A model generated the notes under the pieces. It saw nothing but the letters and a program-made list of their open reading frames with translations. It had not been told where the DNA came from and did not search any database. The translations under genes were made by a program, and so were the position numbers. Of a stretch of DNA of 34,479 nt, positions 25,999 through 32,716 are shown one piece after another. Location of the stretch: NCBI GenBank assembly GCA_030145625.1, contig JAQYVF010000050.1, positions 1-34,479 of the forward strand, in the 5' to 3' direction. How positions within the stretch are numbered: position 1 is the stretch's first letter; each line of letters starts with the position of its first letter. Origin of the DNA: Desulfocapsa sp. (lineage in GTDB: Bacteria > Desulfobacterota > Desulfobulbia > Desulfobulbales > Desulfocapsaceae).

Positions 25999-26790
25999 GT
26001 GGACTGTCAGGAAAAATATACGGCTCTCACTGATGTGCTGAAGAGTTATGAGCGTGTGGCGGTGGCATTTTCCGGAGGTGTGGATTCCACCCTCCTGCTG
26101 CACGCGGCTCGTTCTGTTCTGGGTCAAAAAAATGTCTTTGCTCTGCGGGGACTGTCAGAACTGGTTTCCCAAGCGGAACGAAACAGTGCTGAAAATGTTC
26201 TGACGGATATGGGTGTTACTACCCAGGAAAGGATTGAGTTAGCGCTTCATCCTCTTATTTGGCCCGAGTTCATCGTCAATACAGCGGAACGCTGTTACTT
26301 CTGTAAAAAAAGGATGTATAAAACTTTTCTCGTCGAAATGGAAAAGGTGGGCTGTACAGCACTTCTTGATGGAACCAATGTTGATGATCTAAAAGACCAG
26401 CGGCCCGGTCTGCGGGCAATTCATGAGTTGTCGGTGAAGACCCCGTTGCTTGATGCCGGTCTCAACAAGGAAGAGATACGCACCTTGGCCCGTCAGTTTG
26501 AGCTGCTCAGTCATGATAAACCCTCAAACTCCTGTCTTGCCACTCGTTTTCCGCAAGGAACAGTAGTCAGCGAAGAGGGATTGTGTCTTGTTGAAAAATG
26601 TGAAGATTTTCTCCATAGTCGTGATTTTACAGGTTGCAGGGTACGTCCGAGTGAAAATGATGTAATTTTGGAAGTGAATGGCAAGGATATGGAGCGATTG
26701 GCGATATCATCTGTGCGAGTTGAAATTATTCACTTTCTTCAGTCTGCAGGATTTGTAAGAGTCTTGGTCGATCTAACGCCCCGAGCTTAG
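25999..26790 (+). CDS. larE: LarE-family ATP-dependent sulfur transferase
   Basis: The start is a GTG immediately after the DUF39 stop, with AAGGGAT just upstream. The 263-residue PP-loop protein has AFSGGVDSTLLLHAA (ATP pyrophosphatase loop, about 23-36). It also has three cysteines matching the [4Fe-4S]-type LarE group: C99 and C102 in ERCYFCKKRMY and C179 in SNSCLATRFP. LarE proteins donate sulfur, classically to the nickel-pincer cofactor of lactate racemase. No larB, larC or larA is nearby, so its partner here may instead be the DUF39 protein; that link is inferred from position only. Confidence 0.88.
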   Translation: MDCQEKYTALTDVLKSYERVAVAFSGGVDSTLLLHAARSVLGQKNVFALRGLSELVSQAERNSAENVLTDMGVTTQERIELALHPLIWPEFIVNTAERCYFCKKRMYKTFLVEMEKVGCTALLDGTNVDDLKDQRPGLRAIHELSVKTPLLDAGLNKEEIRTLARQFELLSHDKPSNSCLATRFPQGTVVSEEGLCLVEKCEDFLHSRDFTGCRVRPSENDVILEVNGKDMERLAISSVRVEIIHFLQSAGFVRVLVDLTPRA

Positions 26791-26915
26791 GGATGAATAG
26801 GATACTTTCTCTTTCTTATCGGAGATGAATTTACCGCTTGCTTCTGAACAGCTATTCAATTAAGATATTTTTGTTTTATAGTGTGTAAAAGCCCGACTAT
26901 AAAGGGTTGTGGCAG

Positions 26916-26939
26916 TTCTTTTTTTCATTAAAAAAAGAA
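26916..26939. repeat. A/T inverted repeat upstream of the HU gene
   Basis: TTCTTTTTTT (26916-26925) and AAAAAAAGAA (26930-26939) form a perfect 10-bp inverted repeat with a CATT loop. It may act as a bidirectional terminator for larE or simply as an AT-rich promoter-upstream element. A TTGACA at 26958-26963 could be the -35 of the HU promoter, with a weak -10 near 26981. Confidence 0.45.
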
Positions 26940-27064
26940 TTGGTCGTCTTTTTTCTTTTGACAATTAATCAGCCTTTTATTAAAGCAATAAACGAGAGAT
27001 AAAGGGGAACAGCAGAGTCTGTGTCCTGTTACGTAGAAAAACAGTTTTTTTCCGGGAGGGATTC

Positions 27065-27337
27065 ATGAATAAGAAGGAATTGGTAGAGAACATTGCAGGT
27101 GCCGCAGACATTTCCAAAGCCGCATCAGAGAAAGCTCTTAATAGTACTCTTCAAGCCATTGCTGAAACCTTGAAAAAAGGTGATAAAGTAACACTGGTAG
27201 GTTTTGGTACTTTTTCTGTATCCAAACGCGAAGCCCGCAAAGGTAGAAACCCTCAGACCGGGAAAACTATCGACATTCCAGAGAAAAATGTTGCCAAGTT
27301 CAAAGCTGGTTCCAAACTTTCAGAAGCTATCAACTAA
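27065..27337 (+). CDS. hup: HU family DNA-binding protein
   Basis: This is a 90-residue histone-like protein of standard length. It shows MNKKELVENIA at the N-terminus, LVGFGTFSVSKREARKGRNP and the DNA-contacting arm with NPQTGKTIDIP, ending AKFKAGSKLSEAIN. HU bends and compacts DNA and helps replication, recombination and transcription. GGGAGG lies 7 nt upstream of the ATG. It appears monocistronic, with a likely sigma-70 promoter around 26958-26990 and an intrinsic terminator at 27481-27512. Confidence 0.97.
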   Translation: MNKKELVENIAGAADISKAASEKALNSTLQAIAETLKKGDKVTLVGFGTFSVSKREARKGRNPQTGKTIDIPEKNVAKFKAGSKLSEAIN

Positions 27338-27480
27338 CTCCCCTCTTTCCTTCTTCCTGTGTTGCCGGAAAATTCGGTTTGAGCGTGTGTTTTAAGTAAT
27401 GTAACGGTCATGCAGGTTCAGTATAGATAGAGAAGTCTGAGAGTAGTAGCTGTTAAAAGCAGGTACAAGAGACAAAGCAA

Positions 27481-27512
27481 AAAACCCGATCCTTTTAGGA
27501 TCGGGTTTTTTT
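27481..27512 (+). terminator. Rho-independent terminator downstream of the HU gene
   Basis: The 12-bp perfect stem AAAACCCGATCC (27481-27492) / GGATCGGGTTTT (27498-27509), with a five-base loop, is followed by a T-run to 27512. It ends the HU transcript, about 145 nt after the stop codon, and could also terminate transcription from the opposite strand. Confidence 0.93.
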
Positions 27513-27540
27513 ATGTATTTCTAATAAGTTGGAAAACTCC

Positions 27541-28270
27541 TTGGCGCCAATTCCTGTTTACCTCCAGTAGTCTTTGCCCATCTGTTCAGAGATGAGGATC
27601 TCCTCCTCACGCTCAGCCAGGGCCTCTATTCGCTACCATTTTTTCATTTCGTTGTTCCTTGTGTTGCGTCCGGCACCAGACCGCCGGCGCGTCTCTTTTT
27701 CTCTTCCCTGGTTCGCTGCTGGACATTGATGTCAAAGCTACCACCGGTGAGCTCGGTTGTCTCCTTGGACCTGGTGGAAAAATCTTCGTCCACCCGTTTC
27801 TTGGCAGCAATGGCTTCCTTTAACAGGTCGAGCTGGCCAGGGGCAGGGCCTTGCCATTGTATACCGGCCCAGGCAGCCAGGTGCCTGGATGCGGCGGCCT
27901 ATGATTAAAACCTCACGCAGACACCCAACATATATTTGATGGCATAAATCACTGGCAGGCCAGACACGGTGCGACTTATATACCCGCCAGGCCTCTGCTT
28001 CTTTATCTGAAAGGCCCAGTACATTCCTGGCAATCCGAGACTGCATGGTCGGTCCTGATCCGGCAAGGTTGGATTTTGTCAAAAAGACAGGATACCGTTG
28101 ATTACGGTCGTAAGGTTAGCAGGAATCAGAATTCGTTGTTTGTGTAGTTGGATATATTTGACCTGATACTTCTCCAGACCAGGTTGGATAAAATCTGAGG
28201 AATTAATAGATAAACACTGATTTCTGCTTACCTGCCATTTCTTGATCTTTCCACTGGATTTCTCTTTCAA
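27541..28270 (-). pseudogene. decayed coding region, unidentified
   Basis: The minus strand reads as protein-like only in pieces. One is a 63-codon frame (28270-28079, containing QRILIPANLTTVINGILSF). It overlaps by TTGA a second frame containing IARNVLGLSDKEAEAWRVYK (from 28082). A further stretch in another frame contains LKEAIAAKKRVDEDFSTRSK (around 27830-27770), and a last piece ALAEREEEILISEQMGKDYW ends near 27561. Stops and frame changes separate them. The pieces look like remains of one or more small, perhaps phage-derived genes after HU. I recognise no family. 28271-28550 holds only the leader of the next gene, with a small TGGGTA/TACCCA hairpin at 28295-28310. Confidence 0.45.
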
Positions 28271-28550
28271 GTCTTTTCAGAATTACGTCCAAATTGGGTA
28301 AAAATACCCATATGAAAGTTTGCCTATCTATGGTTAGGTGAATGATGATTCATCTTCGAGTAAATATCAGGAATAGGATCTGTTGCCATGTGGCCGAATT
28401 TATGACCACAATTAGTGGAAAAGACGGTGTTTGTTATTGCCAATATGATGCAAAACATCCTCTTATTCATACTGATAGAAGTGCCAGTTAGAAGTACATG
28501 AAGTGGACAGGTGAAAAGCTTATACTATTACTTTTAAGGAGGATCTGGAA

Positions 28551-29105
28551 ATGTTGAAACAACGTCGAATATTACTGCAAATTGGATGGATTCTGATTGT
28601 TAGTTTCGGTCTAATCCAATCGGCAACTGCGGGCGAAATGAATTGTAAGGATTTCGTCAGTAACTATGTATCGTGGGCAAAGGCGAAAATCGGAGTGAAC
28701 CGTGTCGGTGCAAAAATGGTTGCCGTTAAAATACGCGAAACAAACCCCACGACATATCCCTGGGGGCACGGTTCTTATTCAGAGGGTGGGTTCGGCCTCC
28801 ATGGCAACGAAATGGAAGGTCGTTTTGTAACTGTTTTTAGTGATAGAAAAGCACCTGGCGGGAAGTATCGATTTGATCCGGATAAGGCAGACATACAGGA
28901 CGTCAAACTCTTTGAAGACGGGCGGGTACAAATAATGCTCAGAACGTGGGGGAATGCCACATTCTTTCTTGACAACGTAATGTGTACCGATGACGGATTT
29001 ATCAATGGAATTCAAAGGGAAGCGAACGGCACTTCAATGGTCACTTTTATTCTTAGAAAGGAAGTCATCATGAAAGGCAGCGATACCTTTCGTGATTGGC
29101 CGTAA
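28551..29105 (+). CDS. secreted hypothetical protein
   Basis: This is a 184-residue protein with a clear signal peptide (basic start, hydrophobic IGWILIVSFGLIQ, probable cleavage after SATA). The mature part of about 156 residues has two cysteines (in NCKDF and VMCTDDG), so a single disulfide is possible, and many short beta-prone segments. AAGGAGGA precedes the ATG by about 8 nt, strong support for translation. I recognise no family. It is isolated between a decayed region and repeat-rich DNA. A hairpin at 29213-29241 may end its transcript. Confidence 0.75.
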   Translation: MLKQRRILLQIGWILIVSFGLIQSATAGEMNCKDFVSNYVSWAKAKIGVNRVGAKMVAVKIRETNPTTYPWGHGSYSEGGFGLHGNEMEGRFVTVFSDRKAPGGKYRFDPDKADIQDVKLFEDGRVQIMLRTWGNATFFLDNVMCTDDGFINGIQREANGTSMVTFILRKEVIMKGSDTFRDWP

Positions 29106-29212
29106 TCCTTGAGCGACCGATATGGAATTTTTTTCATCCAGTCCCTAATTACCTCCCTTCTGCACAACACACCTATAAATAGCAACTATCATGCCTGTGC
29201 ATATGTGGTGGT

Positions 29213-29241
29213 ACCACCTGTGGTAATATACCACGGGTGGT
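29213..29241 (+). terminator. strong hairpin, possible terminator of the secreted-protein gene
   Basis: ACCACCTGTGGTA (29213-29225) pairs with TACCACGGGTGGT (29229-29241) with one G-U pair and an ATA loop. A CTTTTTTTCT tract follows 9 bases after the stem. A second stem, GTAACGG (29240-29246) / CCGTTAC (29263-29269), flanks that T-tract. The T-tract is further away than in standard terminators. Confidence 0.5.
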
Positions 29242-29322
29242 AACGGCCCTCTTTTTTTCTCCCCGTTACTGGCGTACCCTTTTCCCATAGCGAGTTTCGT
29301 TTTGTCGTCAATTGTAACAATG

Positions 29323-29521
29323 GGGGACAGACCAGAATGGCGCTAGTTTAAGGTGTTCTGAATGGTTAATCATGCTGAAAACATGTATAAAAACTTACCT
29401 GCATGACAATATGGAATGCTTAAACTAGCGCCATTCGGGACAGACCACGATTAATTGAGTCGTAACGAGTTATTGCATGATTTAAACAGGCTTTTAAATT
29501 AAAAAAACGTGGTCTGTCTCC
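29323..29521. repeat. REP-like inverted repeat (GGGACAGACCACG / CGTGGTCTGTC)
   Basis: If the inserted element at 29335-29436 and one copy of its 11-bp duplication are removed, GGGGACAGACCACG faces CGTGGTCTGTCTCC (29508-29521) with one mismatch, enclosing about 60 bp. This type of arm is familiar from REP sequences mobilised by REP-associated tyrosine transposases. No transposase gene is present here. Confidence 0.65.
29335..29436. mobile_element. 102-bp MITE with 18-bp terminal inverted repeats and 11-bp target duplication
   Basis: GAATGGCGCTAGTTTAAG (29335-29352) and its perfect inverse CTTAAACTAGCGCCATTC (29419-29436) bound a non-coding 102-bp element. Directly outside, GGGACAGACCA is repeated at 29324-29334 and 29437-29447, a clean 11-bp target-site duplication. 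Duplications of this size are typical of IS4-related transposases, which is only a suggestion for the family. Confidence 0.85.
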
Positions 29522-29654
29522 TGTTTTTCTAGTAACTGGATTAGATTGCCAATGGTTACCTCGTAACATATTGTTTTGTCAGGATTAGTGGGAAATGGTT
29601 ATTTCCGCCTATTTAAATTGTCAGGTTTTTGTGATACAATATTTCTATTGTATT

Positions 29655-29752
29655 AAGATAAAGCCAAACCAGCCGTAAGGCTGGGACGGAAAGCTACGGA
29701 TCTTCGATGATAGCCGAGCTACCTATAATAAGGTGGTTCGGCTTTTTTTTTT
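29655..29752 (+). ncRNA. GEMM-I cyclic-dinucleotide (c-di-GMP) riboswitch with intrinsic terminator
   Basis: The aptamer shows AAGCCAAACC, then the stem CCAGCC-GTAA-GGCTGG (29669-29684) with a GNRA tetraloop. GGGACGGAAAGCTACGG and AGCCGAGCTACC follow, the order seen in class I c-di-GMP riboswitches. The 3' part of the aptamer (29712-29724) is also the 5' arm of a terminator: AGCCGAGCTACCT pairs with AGGTGGTTCGGCT (29731-29743) through two G-U pairs, followed by ten T's to 29752. Ligand binding should compete with the terminator, suggesting an ON switch. Discrimination between c-di-GMP and cGAMP rests on a single base that I cannot align with certainty. The controlled frame starts at 29922. 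Confidence 0.87.
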
Positions 29753-29921
29753 GCCCAACGTGGATATAAATTCAAATTCAGTATGTGATAAAAAAGATCA
29801 ATAAAGGTTAGGTATCATCCAAGGGACAGAAAAGGAACGGAGTCCAAAAAAAGAGAAATTTTCCCAGATAGTTAGTAATGGGTGACACTCTTGACTCGAA
29901 CCGTAGAGGTTATACGAAACA

Positions 29922-30035
29922 ATGAAAAAACTACATATTACGATTCTGTTTGTCGGTCTTTTTGTTATCGCTGCTGGTGGTCTGGCTTGGGCCGTCAACA
30001 AGCTGTCTTCTCACGGCAGGGCAGTCTTCAGGTAA
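29922..30035 (+). pseudogene. truncated exported protein downstream of the riboswitch
   Basis: The 37-codon frame starts MKKLHITILFVGLFVIAAGG and has a complete signal peptide (cleavage probably after LAWA), but only about 13 residues follow before the stop. Its last 25 bp overlap the end of an opposing prophage-type gene. The likeliest reading is a riboswitch-controlled secreted protein whose 3' part was replaced when phage-like DNA joined here. A genuine micropeptide is the alternative. A 15-codon upstream frame (29878-29925) ends in ATGA overlap with this start. AGAGG is 13 nt upstream, rather far for a ribosome site. Confidence 0.55.
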
Positions 30036-30265
30036 GCGATTGCCTTCCTGACTACATCTGCACTGCCATAATCAGAGAGCTCTTGAAAGATGATGCGCAG
30101 GGCCTGCAGCGGATCTTTGCATCGGTCTTCGGTGAAGTGAGGATCTTGAGAATAAAGCCTGATAGTTCGCCCGTTCCGACGCCCAAGGACTTTGATAAGA
30201 AAACTTTCGCCTAGGTGGTTTTTCATGGCATGCCATAACTGCCAAGTTTCGAGTCTTTTGGGCAT
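30011..30265 (-). CDS. small prophage-type hypothetical protein
   Basis: This 84-residue basic protein contains ETWQLWHAMKNHLGESFLIK and a C-terminal helical part DPLQALRIIFQELSDYGS, resembling small accessory proteins next to phage regulators. GGAG lies 9 nt before the ATG. Directly upstream, a 33-codon frame (30266-30367) abuts it with no gap but lacks a ribosome site. I assign no function. It is the last of a minus-strand series facing away from the repressor, at the junction with the truncated riboswitch-controlled gene. Confidence 0.55.
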   Translation of the reverse strand: MPKRLETWQLWHAMKNHLGESFLIKVLGRRNGRTIRLYSQDPHFTEDRCKDPLQALRIIFQELSDYGSADVVRKAIAYLKTALP

Positions 30266-30409
30266 TTACTTGATCTCCAAGACTGCTATCCTGTATCTAT
30301 GGGAAAATATAGTTGCCAAAAACACCTGCCCCCTGCTAGGATTGCAAGTGCCAACAAACAAATCCATTTTTACGTTCAGAGAACGAACAAGGGGCCGGGG
30401 AATCTGAAA

Positions 30410-30628
30410 TTATTGAGTCATTGCCGCGTTAGGCCAAATCTCGGCCTGATCCATCTTCACATCAGCAGCGATTTCCTTCCTCACTCGTTCCGTGTTCGAC
30501 CCTTTTGTCAATTGGCAGGAAATAACCCGATACACGGTGGACATGGTAAATCCTTTTTTCTTGGCCCACTGCTCAACCAGCATGTTAGTGCGGTACATGA
30601 GCAAACCGATGATTTGTACTTTGGTCAT
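30410..30628 (-). CDS. phage-type DNA-binding protein (BcepMu gp16-like)
   Basis: The ATG at 30628 is chosen because AAGGA lies 8 nt upstream; the longer start at 30679 has no such site. The 72-residue protein has VEQWAKKKGFTMSTVYRVISCQ, a helix-turn-helix like that of the gp16 family of Mu-like phages, followed by VRKEIAADVKMDQAEIWP. Such proteins are early regulators encoded divergently from the phage repressor. The gene starts 11 bp after the preceding small frame. Confidence 0.62.
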   Translation of the reverse strand: MTKVQIIGLLMYRTNMLVEQWAKKKGFTMSTVYRVISCQLTKGSNTERVRKEIAADVKMDQAEIWPNAAMTQ

Positions 30629-30639
30629 TGGGTATGTCC

Positions 30640-30822
30640 TTAATGGTGTTTTTTGGTCTGAGGGTATAAATGCAGCCATACCTTTTTATTTTTGAAGCTA
30701 AACCAAGGTCGAACAACAAGAAGGCCGAAGGGTTGGCAGGAGCTATGGCCTATGATATGGGTGTTCTCAACCTCTGCCAGCGGGGCAAGAGATTCTGCAA
30801 GGTGCCGCCTTTCCGATCTCAA
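30640..30822 (-). CDS. small hypothetical protein, phage early region
   Basis: This 60-codon frame uses a TTG start overlapping the preceding stop (TTGA). It is rich in His, Arg and aromatic residues (GHSSCQPFGLLVVRPWF, KVWLHLYP). Close packing with its neighbours, 11 bp before the gp16-like start, is the main support. No family is recognised, and it could be a chance frame. Confidence 0.35.
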   Translation of the reverse strand: MRSERRHLAESLAPLAEVENTHIIGHSSCQPFGLLVVRPWFSFKNKKVWLHLYPQTKKHH

Positions 30823-30989
30823 GTGGACGTTTGTAAAGGAACAAGTTGCTTTCGCGCCAACTCCAAAGCAGCTTCTTGAGTTGGAAACACTAGAAGGACT
30901 GCATTATCGGAAAGCTCAATCCTCTGGTATTGCGGTTCAGTTTTACGGCTGGCTTGAGAATTCACGTCCTGGTTTTTTTTCGTATCCAT
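30819..30989 (-). CDS. small hypothetical protein divergent from the phage repressor
   Basis: The 56-residue protein starts at ATG 30989, with GGAG 6 nt upstream, and contains RIELSDNAVLLVFPTQEAAL, a short beta-alpha pattern. It is the first gene leftward from the repressor control region, where phages of this organisation place an early regulator. Function unknown. Confidence 0.5.
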   Translation of the reverse strand: MDTKKNQDVNSQASRKTEPQYQRIELSDNAVLLVFPTQEAALELARKQLVPLQTST

Positions 30990-31048
30990 CACTATCTCCG
31001 CTTGAAGATGGGTAACTTTGTATCGTTCACGCAAGTATGTCAGTCAAT

Positions 31049-31095
31049 ATATGGGCTATAAATCAACTGTAAAACCATAAATATAGGCTATAATT
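31049..31095. promoter_or_regulatory. paired direct repeats, putative repressor operators
   Basis: ATATGGGCTATAAAT (31049-31063) and ATATAGGCTATAATT (31081-31095) agree at 13 of 15 positions and are 32 bp apart, about three helical turns. They lie in the 109-bp region between divergent genes. The second contains TATAAT, and the repressor ATG at 31099 follows almost at once without a ribosome site. Confidence 0.55.
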
Positions 31096-31098
31096 GTT

Positions 31099-31527
31099 AT
31101 GGGTCAGTCGCAATTAGCTAAAATCATAGTAGAAAGAATGATAGGGGTTGCTGGGGTGAAGAACCAAGTGCAACTTGCACAAGTTTTAGGTATCAAACAG
31201 CCATCTGTTTCCGGTGCGATTACTAAAGGAAAGATTCCTGATAAATGGTTTGAAATCATTGAGGAAAAATATGGAGTAACAAGGGAAGATCTCCTCAAAC
31301 CGCCAACCAAAGAGACGGAGGCGCTTATCCAATCGTCTACTGGCAGCGGTATCTCAATCCAGGCCGGAAGAGATGCCAAAGAAAACATAGTTGAAGGTGG
31401 GGCAGGGGGCCTGTCCAAAGAGGAACAGGAACTCATCGATCTGATCCGTCAGTACGGCGGATCCAAGACCATCGAGAGCTTCAAAAAGCGACTCCTGAAA
31501 ATAAAAAATCTACTTGAGGACAACTAA
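31099..31527 (+). CDS. CI-like phage repressor (HTH, no peptidase domain)
   Basis: The 142-residue protein has an N-terminal helix-turn-helix of the phage CI type (about 6-66): NQVQLAQVLGIKQPSVSGAI, then KGKIPDKWFEIIEEKYGV. The middle has a Gly-rich segment with SIQAGRDAKENIVEGG. The C-terminal 45 residues are a charged helical region (EEQELIDLIRQYGGS) probably for oligomerisation. The LexA/CI-type self-cleaving domain is missing, so SOS cleavage is not expected. It is divergent from the gp16-like gene set, the usual lysogeny-switch layout. No late phage genes follow, so this is a remnant or satellite. Confidence 0.78.
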   Translation: MGQSQLAKIIVERMIGVAGVKNQVQLAQVLGIKQPSVSGAITKGKIPDKWFEIIEEKYGVTREDLLKPPTKETEALIQSSTGSGISIQAGRDAKENIVEGGAGGLSKEEQELIDLIRQYGGSKTIESFKKRLLKIKNLLEDN

Positions 31528-31635
31528 GTAAAGAACGACGATGCATGGAAGAGAAGAGGGTATGAGCCAGACGGCCTTTAAGACCAATTAGCTGTCCAGG
31601 CAGGTAATGACGTAAAAGAAAATATTTTCATCACA

Positions 31636-32016
31636 ATGGTCGCAAATGATTTAGACAAGATCAGCGATTTTGACGGAGCTCTGAAATTCACAGCAGATGC
31701 ACTCAAAGCAGCTTCAAAGCGCTACGACAGACAGATATTGAAAACACTATTATGGGATACCCTGTTTAAAATGTCACTTTTGGCCCTGGTCGCCATTTTC
31801 CTGATCATCTCCATCGGCCAACTGAGCATAAAACCAATTTTTTTATCTCCATTCCTGATGGTGTCATTGTCTCTACTGGTACTGTGCTTCGTAACACCCC
31901 TGCGCAAAGCCGCCCGCATGGAAGCCTGCATCAAACGCGAAATCGACGTCCACTTCGAAGTCTTAAGTATGCTCTACAAAGAAAAAATACTGGCAAAAAT
32001 TAAAGGCCTAAGGTGA
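31636..32016 (+). CDS. small membrane protein, possible phage accessory gene
   Basis: The 126-residue protein has two adjacent membrane helices (LLALVAIFLIISIGQL and FLMVSLSLLVLCFVTPL) between helical, charged ends. No ribosome site precedes ATG 31636. The frame is open 17 codons upstream without a usual start codon and there reads VQAGNDVKENI, echoing SIQAGRDAKENI in the repressor. The true start or an ancestral fusion is therefore unclear. Function unknown; a lysogenic-conversion or exclusion role is only a guess from position. Confidence 0.55.
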   Translation: MVANDLDKISDFDGALKFTADALKAASKRYDRQILKTLLWDTLFKMSLLALVAIFLIISIGQLSIKPIFLSPFLMVSLSLLVLCFVTPLRKAARMEACIKREIDVHFEVLSMLYKEKILAKIKGLR

Positions 32017-32207
32017 TCGTTTTAAAGCAGTGGTGTTATCAAGTTTCTTGGATAACATGCATGAGTGAATGATATCAGGTTAGAAATAATGTTAACTAAT
32101 TAATTATCGTCGGTTCGTACGTCGAGCCGGTGAAGATATCAAGAAACTGGATAATAACTTGTTATACCCAAAATGCTTAGCCGAAGTTTTTATTACGGAG
32201 TAAATCG

Positions 32208-32618
32208 ATGCCTTTAAAATATAGAATAGTGCCGGCCCTAAAGATCGCATATGTAAGAGGTGCGGGAACAGTTACTGCAAATGAAATTATGATAGAAGGC
32301 GCAAAGATGTTAGCAGAAAACGAATGGGTCAATGGATATCACATTCTATGTGATTATAGAGAAATAACAGATTTTAATTTGATGATTGAAGATTTAAATA
32401 GAATCGTAAGTCAGGATCAGGAGAATGAACTGTTATTTGATCAAAGTAAATGCGCAATAGTCGCTGGTAGCGATTTTGTTTTTGGAATTTCGAGAATGTG
32501 GGAGACTCTTTCAGAATACACCAAAGTTAAGACAATGGTTTTTAAAAATATTAAAGATTCCCTATGCTGGCTTGGTATCGATGAGCATGTTTTTCAATCA
32601 ATCAAGGAATTGCCATAA
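32208..32618 (+). CDS. STAS/SpoIIAA-like small protein, possible cassette gene
   Basis: This 136-residue AT-rich gene has GGAG 8 nt before the ATG. The protein layout is YRIVPALKIAYVRGAGTVTA, a central CDYREITDFNL, and a closing CAIVAGSDFVFGISRMWETL...FKNIKDSLCWLGI. This recalls single-domain STAS/SpoIIAA-like proteins of unknown function in environmental bacteria. The stop codon lies inside the first box of the attC-like site at 32613-32703, the typical end of an integron cassette gene. Left of it (32017-32207) I see only an imperfect inverted repeat around AGTTTCTTG (32042) and CAAGAAACT (32140). Confidence 0.6.
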   Translation: MPLKYRIVPALKIAYVRGAGTVTANEIMIEGAKMLAENEWVNGYHILCDYREITDFNLMIEDLNRIVSQDQENELLFDQSKCAIVAGSDFVFGISRMWETLSEYTKVKTMVFKNIKDSLCWLGIDEHVFQSIKELP

Positions 32619-32703
32619 CCAAAGCATTCACCAAACGGCAAGAAGCGCGGTAGCGCTGACTCGGGTAGTTTGGGTTGGCCGCTGGTGATGCTGGTCGTTT
32701 GGT
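32613..32703 (+). other. putative integron attC site 1
   Basis: Outer boxes end in AAC (CCATAAC, 32613-32619) and begin with GTT (GTTTGGT, 32697-32703). GCATTCACCA (32624-32633) pairs with TGGTGATGC (32683-32691) except for one unpaired T, the extrahelical base characteristic of attC. An inner stem AGCGC-GGTA-GCGCT (32644-32657) adds structure. The outer boxes match the consensus less well than in site 2. Confidence 0.5.
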
Positions 32704-32716
32704 TGAGAAGAGACAT

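Noticed and set aside
29878-29925. 15-codon upstream frame before the riboswitch-controlled ORF
   Set aside because: It overlaps the next start by ATGA but has no ribosome binding site and no recognisable signal; more likely chance.
30266-30367. 33-codon minus-strand frame directly abutting the small phage gene at 30265
   Set aside because: It fits the spacing but lacks a Shine-Dalgarno and has no family resemblance; mentioned only as a possibility.
30692-31015. 107-codon plus-strand frame in the phage region
   Set aside because: It lies opposite the better-supported small minus-strand genes that have ribosome sites, and its composition is typical of an antisense shadow.
32050-32167. GGATAAC ... 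GTTATAC as a possible attC upstream of the STAS-like gene
   Set aside because: The outer boxes are nearly complementary, but the inner L''/L' boxes do not pair. The dominant symmetry there is a separate imperfect repeat around AGTTTCTTG/CAAGAAACT.
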